A stretch of DNA of 64,000 nucleotides from positions 31,053 through 95,052 of the forward strand of contig PYST01000145.1 of assembly GCA_003049485.1 (NCBI GenBank), read 5' to 3'. Position numbers and translations under genes: made by a program. Shown piece by piece: positions 59,247 through 64,000 of this stretch. Source of the stretch: Ophioceras dolichostomum (taxonomy: Eukaryota; Ascomycota; Sordariomycetes; Magnaporthales; Ophioceraceae). A model generated the notes under the pieces. That model had not been told where the DNA came from. It searched no databases and saw only the letters and a list, made by a program, of their open reading frames with translations. Every line of letters begins with the position of its first letter. The stretch's first letter is position 1.

Positions 59247-62200
59247 ATGTTCCCAGCTGCCGGCCCCAGCCGCCCTGGACCCCCAAATCGAACGGATAAG
59301 GCGTCGACTAGCTCAGACAAACGCAATCACGCTCGCTGTCCAGACCACGAGCACTCATCCGGATGTTATCATGCCTGCTGCACGAGCCACGGTCATGGCG
59401 GCGGCGGCAGTGGCAGGAGAGATCTGGCTCTGCCGCGACAGGCATATGCCGCCCGGGACCAACACCACGCCCACCGCACAAGCCACGAGCCTCCAGCCAG
59501 TGACCATGTGTGGAATCGACCTAGCCATGGGCCCTCAGATAGCGGCCACCCCACCGACGTCGCGGATCATCAGCACAATGGCGATATGGGTGACTGGCCT
59601 CGCCCTCGAAGCTCAGCTACTAGCACAGACATATACGAGGTCTCCTATTGCGGAAGCCCCGAGCCCTCGTCTTGTAATCATGACGAATGTGGCTGTGGTG
59701 CGACCCATTGCCATCAAGATGTCGACAGATATGGCTCGGCTGGGGCACAAGAACCATATGCTGCCGCGGCCCCATGCCGTATCTCGTGCTGTCCAGGCCA
59801 TGAGGCCCCGGACAGCTATCGGACCAGTCGGAAACCCTCGGATACTGTGAAGCGCCACTCTTCTCACGCGGACCACGATCACGATCACGGCGAGCCGAGC
59901 TGCCAGGCCGGGGTATGGGAATCATGTGCCATGCCGGCCCAACGTAGCAACTCGCACTGTTCAGGAAATGAGCCGCCGGCCACCTATCGCACAAGTCGGA
60001 AACCATCGCACGATGTTAACCGCCACACCTGCTGCGCGGACCACAACCACGACCACGGCGAGCCCAGCGGGCAGGCAGGGCCTCGAAGGCAGTCAATCGG
60101 CCCGAGCTTGGCTCACAACTCTCATAGAGCAAGCCACAATCCCCCGGCCACTGGCCTTCACTCTCGCCACGAGAGCCACGCGCTCGAAGCGGGTTGTCGC
60201 CAACCCTATAGCAGAGACTACGAGGAGGGAGGCGTAGACAACGGCCCAACGAAACCGCGGCGCTCGGATGGCGCGGACCGACACACGCGCTGCTGCGACG
60301 AGAGCCACGCGCAAGCCGAGGGTCATCGCCAGCCTTACTGCGGAGATTGTGAGGAAGGAAGTGAGGATAACGGTTCAACTAGACCGCAGAACCCGAACCG
60401 AGCGGGCCCAGTCGATCACTCCAGCGACAAAAGCCACAACTACGACAGCAACAGCAGCACCACTACTCCCTTCCAATCTCCTCCCCTTCCCCCTCCTCCT
60501 CCCCACCGTCGAAACCCCAACGGCGGACCACCAGCCACCACCAGCAAAACCAGCAAAACCACCACCGCCACCACCACACACTACCGCCCCGCCTCCGAAG
60601 CCTTCGACCTCGAGCGCGGCCCCCCACCCCCCGACTCCACCGATCACGGCGTCGTAGTCGTCGGCCAAATGGACTGCTCGACCTGCGCCCGCAAAGTCGA
60701 AAGGGCCATGGACTCCCACGCGGGAATCTCCAACACGCGCGCGGTGCTCGGCAGCCGCCGCGCCGAGTTCGACGTTGACGTCACGCAGATCTCCGTCGAC
60801 GACGCCGTCCGCCACCTCACGCGTGCGACGGGTTTCCCCTGCGAGCGTCTTTTGGCCCCCGGCGGCGGCGTCGTCGACCAGAAGGGCAGGCTGGTGCGCG
60901 AGCTAGCCGTGTTCACGGAGGATCTGGTGGGCGCGACCTCTATGCTGACGCTTAATAGCGTGGAGGGGCTGAGGCTGCCGGGGGGTGTGATTGAGGTTGT
61001 GCCGGTTAGGGTCGAGTCTTCTGATAGCTTGGGGAGCCTGATCGCGAGTTCGCTGTTCTGGTGGTGGCGGCCGTGGGAGAAGAACGGAGAGAAGAAGAAG
61101 AATAAGAAGCAGGAGGGACCACACTGCAGGATCGTCTACGACCTCAAGGCCATCGGCCCCCGCGACGTCATCGAGCGCACGTTCGGGAAACGCCTCCGTC
61201 TCGCGCCCGCACCACCCGACCAGACGCTCGCGATGGCGCGCAGGGACCTGCGGCAGAAGCTGTTGGTAACAATAATCTCCGCACTGCTGACGCTGCCGGT
61301 GCTGGTCATCGCATTCGCGCCCCTTCCGGGGAAAGACGATCACGAAGGTCAGGTCCGCTACGGGGCCGTCTCGCTCGCGTTCGCGACGCTGGTGCAGTTC
61401 CTCGTCGCGGGTCCCATATACGTGTCCGTGTACAAGGCCGTGGTGCACGCGAGGCTGCTGGAGATGGACTCTTTAGTCGTGCTGAGCACCACGGCCGGGT
61501 ATGTGTTTTCGGTGGTGTCGTACGCGCTGCTGGCGGCGGGCAGGCCGTTGGCGGGCGCTTCGGGCCAGTTCTTCTTCGAGACGAGCACGTTGCTGGTCAC
61601 GCTGGTTAAGCTGGGCCGGTATGTGGCGGCGCTGGCGGAGCAGAAGGCAGTTGAGTCTGTGTCGTCGGCGAATAAGAAGAAGAAGAAGGGAGGTGGTGTC
61701 TTCTCGAAGGGGGAGCAGGAGCAGGAGCGGGAGCGGGAGCGGGAGCAGCCCAAGACGGCGGTGCTCGTGACGACGGCGACGGCAGGGAGCGCGGTGAAGA
61801 AGAGGGAGAGCATGACGATCGCGGGAGCGAGAAGAGAAAGCAGACGCCTCTCTTCGAGGTCAGCGTCAGGGAAGAGGATGATAGACGCGAGGCTGCTGCA
61901 GCTGGGCGACACGTTCCGCGTGGAGCCGGGCGAGGTCGTCGTCTCGGACGGCACGGTGACGGCGGGCGCGTCGGAGGTCGACGAGTCGATCCTCACGGGC
62001 GAGTCAGCGCCCGTGCGCAAGACGCCCGGGTCGCCGGTCATCGCCGGGTCCGTGAACGTGGGCGGCGGCGTCCTGGAGGTGACCCTGACGCGGCTGCCCG
62101 GCGACGACACCGTCAGCGGGATCGCGGACATGGTCAAGAACGTGGGGCTGAATAAGCCGAAGGCCCAGGACATCGCTGATACGGTGGCGGGGTACTTCGT

Positions 62201-63689
62201 GCCGGCGGTTTGCGTCCTCGCCGTCGCTACCTTCGCGGCGTGGGTCGGCATCGGGGTCACCAGCGACGGCGGCGGCCACGGTGGGATGGACGCGTCCGCG
62301 GCGGCGGTCCAGGCCATCACGTACGCCATCGCCGTGCTGATCGTGTCGTGCCCCTGCGCGATCGGTCTCGCGGTGCCGATGGTGATGGTCATCGGCGGGG
62401 GCATCGCGGCCGAGCGGGGGGTGGTGATCAAGAAGGCGACGGCCATCGAGGCGGCGCGGCACGCAACGCACGTCGTGTTCGACAAGACGGGCACGCTGAC
62501 CGAGGGGAAGCTCGCCGTCAGGCAGGAGACGTACCGCACCACCACCACCACTTTGAGGAACAACAGGTATTCGCAGCAGCAACAGGTGGGCAGGAACAGG
62601 GACGGGCACGTCGCGTCGCTGGCGCTCGCACTGGTGAAGGAGAGCAACCACCCCGTGGCCGTCGCGGTGAGGGCGCAGCTCCTGGCTTGGAAAGTCAAGC
62701 CGTCCGATCGGGTTTCCGACGTGCAGGTCGTGGTGGGCAACGGGATAGAGGGACGGTATAGTAGTGATAGTGGTAGTGGTGGACCACCACATAGCAGTGG
62801 TCAAGTGCGGATGATCCGGATCCGGGCCGGGAATGCGCGGTGGCTAGGCGTCACAGACGACCCGGAGGTCCGCAGGTTCCAGGAGAGGAAGTACACCGTG
62901 TTCTGCGTCGAGATCGACGGCGCACTGGCGGCCATCTACGGGCTACGCGACAAGGTGAGGCCAGAGGCGAAGCAGGTCGTCAGGGAGCTGCAGGCAAGGG
63001 GCATCGCGGTCGCGATCGTCAGCGGCGACGACTTGCAGGCCGTGCACGCCGTGGCGGAGGAGCTCGGCATCGTGAAGAGCTTCACCATGTCCGGCGCGAA
63101 GCCGCTCGACAAGAAGGAGATCGTCAGGACCCTGCTCCGGGAGGACCCGGGCCTGAAGCGGCGGAAGAAGTGCCGCACCGAGAGGATGGCGAGGTTCTTC
63201 CGCAGGCTCCTGCGCCGCGAGGAGGAGGAGCCGGACGCGAAGGCGGTGGTGGTCTTCGTCGGGGACGGCACCAACGACGCGGGCGCGCTGGCGGAGGCCA
63301 CCATCGGCGTGCACATGTCTCCCTCGTCCTCGGCCTTCGCATCGTCGTCGTCGTCGCCGTCGCCGTCGTCGCCGATGTCGTCCTCGCCAGTCTTCGAGAT
63401 CTCGCAGGGCGCGGCGGCGGTCGTGCTCACGCGCTCGGACCTGCGGGGCGTGCTCGTCCTGATGAGGCTCTCGCAGGCCGCCATGCGCTGCGTGGTGTTC
63501 AACTTCGCCTGGTCGTTCTTCTACAACATCTTCGCGGTGCTGCTCGACGCGGGCGCCTTTGTGGACGTCCGCGAGGACACCGGCGTGGACGTGCGCATCC
63601 CGCCCCAGTTCGCTGGGCTGGGCGAGATCGCTAGCGTCTTGCCTATTGTGGGCGCCGCTTGGCTGCTACGGTGGGCGAAGCTGGAGTGA
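59247..63689 (+). CDS. P1B-type heavy-metal ATPase, PCA1-like, with very large His/Cys-rich N-terminus
   Basis: A single exon of 1480 residues. An unusually long His/Cys-rich region (1 to about 440) contains imperfect tandem repeats of 56 residues (YRTSRKPS...ADHDHDHGEPS) and 43 residues (ESHA...RQPY...EEG...DNG). One HMA domain follows with CSTC at 477-480. The pump core has SLVVLSTTAGYVFSVVSY and FFETSTLLVTLVKLGRY, the actuator TGES (917-920), the metal-site CPC (1035-1037), phosphorylated DKTGT (D1079), the HP motif (H1135) and GDGTND (1339-1344). CPC with the LSTTAGYVFSVVSY segment resembles yeast Pca1 and fungal Crp1-type pumps, which move Cu(I) or Cd(II) out of the cytosol. After GDGTNDAGALAEATIGVHM there is a Ser-rich insert (1358 to about 1382) inside the P domain. 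All catalytic motifs are intact. Confidence 0.92.
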   Translation: MFPAAGPSRPGPPNRTDKASTSSDKRNHARCPDHEHSSGCYHACCTSHGHGGGGSGRRDLALPRQAYAARDQHHAHRTSHEPPASDHVWNRPSHGPSDSGHPTDVADHQHNGDMGDWPRPRSSATSTDIYEVSYCGSPEPSSCNHDECGCGATHCHQDVDRYGSAGAQEPYAAAAPCRISCCPGHEAPDSYRTSRKPSDTVKRHSSHADHDHDHGEPSCQAGVWESCAMPAQRSNSHCSGNEPPATYRTSRKPSHDVNRHTCCADHNHDHGEPSGQAGPRRQSIGPSLAHNSHRASHNPPATGLHSRHESHALEAGCRQPYSRDYEEGGVDNGPTKPRRSDGADRHTRCCDESHAQAEGHRQPYCGDCEEGSEDNGSTRPQNPNRAGPVDHSSDKSHNYDSNSSTTTPFQSPPLPPPPPHRRNPNGGPPATTSKTSKTTTATTTHYRPASEAFDLERGPPPPDSTDHGVVVVGQMDCSTCARKVERAMDSHAGISNTRAVLGSRRAEFDVDVTQISVDDAVRHLTRATGFPCERLLAPGGGVVDQKGRLVRELAVFTEDLVGATSMLTLNSVEGLRLPGGVIEVVPVRVESSDSLGSLIASSLFWWWRPWEKNGEKKKNKKQEGPHCRIVYDLKAIGPRDVIERTFGKRLRLAPAPPDQTLAMARRDLRQKLLVTIISALLTLPVLVIAFAPLPGKDDHEGQVRYGAVSLAFATLVQFLVAGPIYVSVYKAVVHARLLEMDSLVVLSTTAGYVFSVVSYALLAAGRPLAGASGQFFFETSTLLVTLVKLGRYVAALAEQKAVESVSSANKKKKKGGGVFSKGEQEQEREREREQPKTAVLVTTATAGSAVKKRESMTIAGARRESRRLSSRSASGKRMIDARLLQLGDTFRVEPGEVVVSDGTVTAGASEVDESILTGESAPVRKTPGSPVIAGSVNVGGGVLEVTLTRLPGDDTVSGIADMVKNVGLNKPKAQDIADTVAGYFVPAVCVLAVATFAAWVGIGVTSDGGGHGGMDASAAAVQAITYAIAVLIVSCPCAIGLAVPMVMVIGGGIAAERGVVIKKATAIEAARHATHVVFDKTGTLTEGKLAVRQETYRTTTTTLRNNRYSQQQQVGRNRDGHVASLALALVKESNHPVAVAVRAQLLAWKVKPSDRVSDVQVVVGNGIEGRYSSDSGSGGPPHSSGQVRMIRIRAGNARWLGVTDDPEVRRFQERKYTVFCVEIDGALAAIYGLRDKVRPEAKQVVRELQARGIAVAIVSGDDLQAVHAVAEELGIVKSFTMSGAKPLDKKEIVRTLLREDPGLKRRKKCRTERMARFFRRLLRREEEEPDAKAVVVFVGDGTNDAGALAEATIGVHMSPSSSAFASSSSSPSPSSPMSSSPVFEISQGAAAVVLTRSDLRGVLVLMRLSQAAMRCVVFNFAWSFFYNIFAVLLDAGAFVDVREDTGVDVRIPPQFAGLGEIASVLPIVGAAWLLRWAKLE
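59820..60400 (+). repeat. Imperfect coding tandem repeats (168 bp and 129 bp units) in the metal ATPase
   Basis: CGGACCACGATCACGATCAC at 59871 and the related CGGACCACAACCACGACCAC at 60039 lie 168 bases apart, giving two 56-residue units. GAGAGCCACGCGC recurs about 129 bases apart near 60172 and 60301, giving two 43-residue units. All units stay in frame. Confidence 0.7.
63325..63394 (+). repeat. TCG/CCG-type trinucleotide tract inside the metal ATPase
   Basis: A TCGTCGTCGTCGTCGCCGTCG-like tract encodes Ser and Pro residues 1360-1382 in the P domain. It is in frame, so it lengthens the protein without breaking it. Confidence 0.75.
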
Positions 63690-64000
63690 TGAACAAGCAG
63701 GCCGACGGAACGGACTGGCGGCCTTACCTTATCTTACCTCCTCGCTTGCAGAGGGTACATAGGTAGGTTCAAGGTTAGTACCTACCTATATAGTCAGAAA
63801 CCACGATTTTTTGCCTCTTTGAGCTCAGGGTCCGAGTTCTGGCCGCTTTAACCTGAGCAGGACTGAGAACAGGTGATCACAGGGTGATCGGCCTGAGCCG
63901 CCTTGGCGTCATTTCAGCACCCCGGGTAAACTTGCCAAGGGGAACTGCTACGGTATTGCCCACTCTGTCAACACGCCTGCCTCCAGGTTTCAGGCGCACC
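63690..64000. other. 3' flank of the metal ATPase gene
   Basis: No gene seen. A perfect 10-bp inverted repeat (63759-63768 and 63780-63789, 11-base loop) lies 70 bases after the stop codon. Confidence 0.6.
63759..63789. repeat. Hairpin-forming inverted repeat after the metal ATPase
   Basis: ATAGGTAGGT and ACCTACCTAT are perfect inverted copies separated by 11 bases. It could act in 3' end formation or be a member of the spacer motif family seen elsewhere in the window. Confidence 0.7.

Noticed and set aside
61358..62740. A 460-codon minus-strand frame opposite the metal ATPase
   Set aside because: Antisense shadow; the plus strand carries all P-type ATPase motifs.

Overview
The window is nuclear DNA of a filamentous ascomycete (Pezizomycotina), most likely a Sordariomycete. 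The signs are multi-exon genes whose introns are about 60-200 bp with GT(R)-AG ends and CTAAC-like branch points, spacers of 0.5-4.2 kb, and fungal families: a HET-domain incompatibility protein, a fungal rhodopsin-domain membrane protein, a DUF1996 secreted protein, IML2, a SulP sulfate permease, a PCA1-type metal ATPase and a kinesin-6. The species cannot be named from the sequence alone. I rebuilt spliced gene models by hand from frame continuity and splice signals. Thirty introns are proposed in 16 genes, plus one weak candidate gene.

Layout. 1-16 kb: F-box protein (+), a large alpha/beta hydrolase with disordered regions (-), a 3.6 kb empty spacer, a sterol-desaturase-like membrane protein (+), a poly-C run containing the only assembly gap, a secreted DUF1996 protein (-) and IML2 (-). 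17-26 kb: housekeeping block with the proteasome lid subunit SEM1 (+), phosphoglycerate kinase (-), an Mpv17/PMP22 membrane protein (-) and an acidic, probably nuclear protein of unknown function (-). 28-36 kb: a kinesin-6-like motor (+) and a sulfate permease (+). 37-42 kb: a possible small membrane-protein exon (+) and a flavin monooxygenase (-) carrying an in-frame stop. 46-51 kb: a rhodopsin-domain (Pth11-like) membrane protein (+) and a Ser-rich orphan (-). 54-64 kb: a HET plus ankyrin protein (-) divergently paired with a very large P1B metal ATPase (+).

The genes look like a normal eukaryotic neighbourhood rather than an operon or biosynthetic cluster. No transposon coding sequence, tRNA, rRNA or CRISPR was found. 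The features I would look at first are: the flavin monooxygenase stop codon, which fits a single CpA-to-TpA (RIP-type) change; two introns that only work with GC donors (SEM1 and the kinesin); a nested inverted-repeat structure at 26.6 kb; the metal ATPase with 56- and 43-residue His/Cys repeats and a Ser-codon expansion inside its catalytic P domain; and a recurring TACCTAGGTA-type motif in the spacers.
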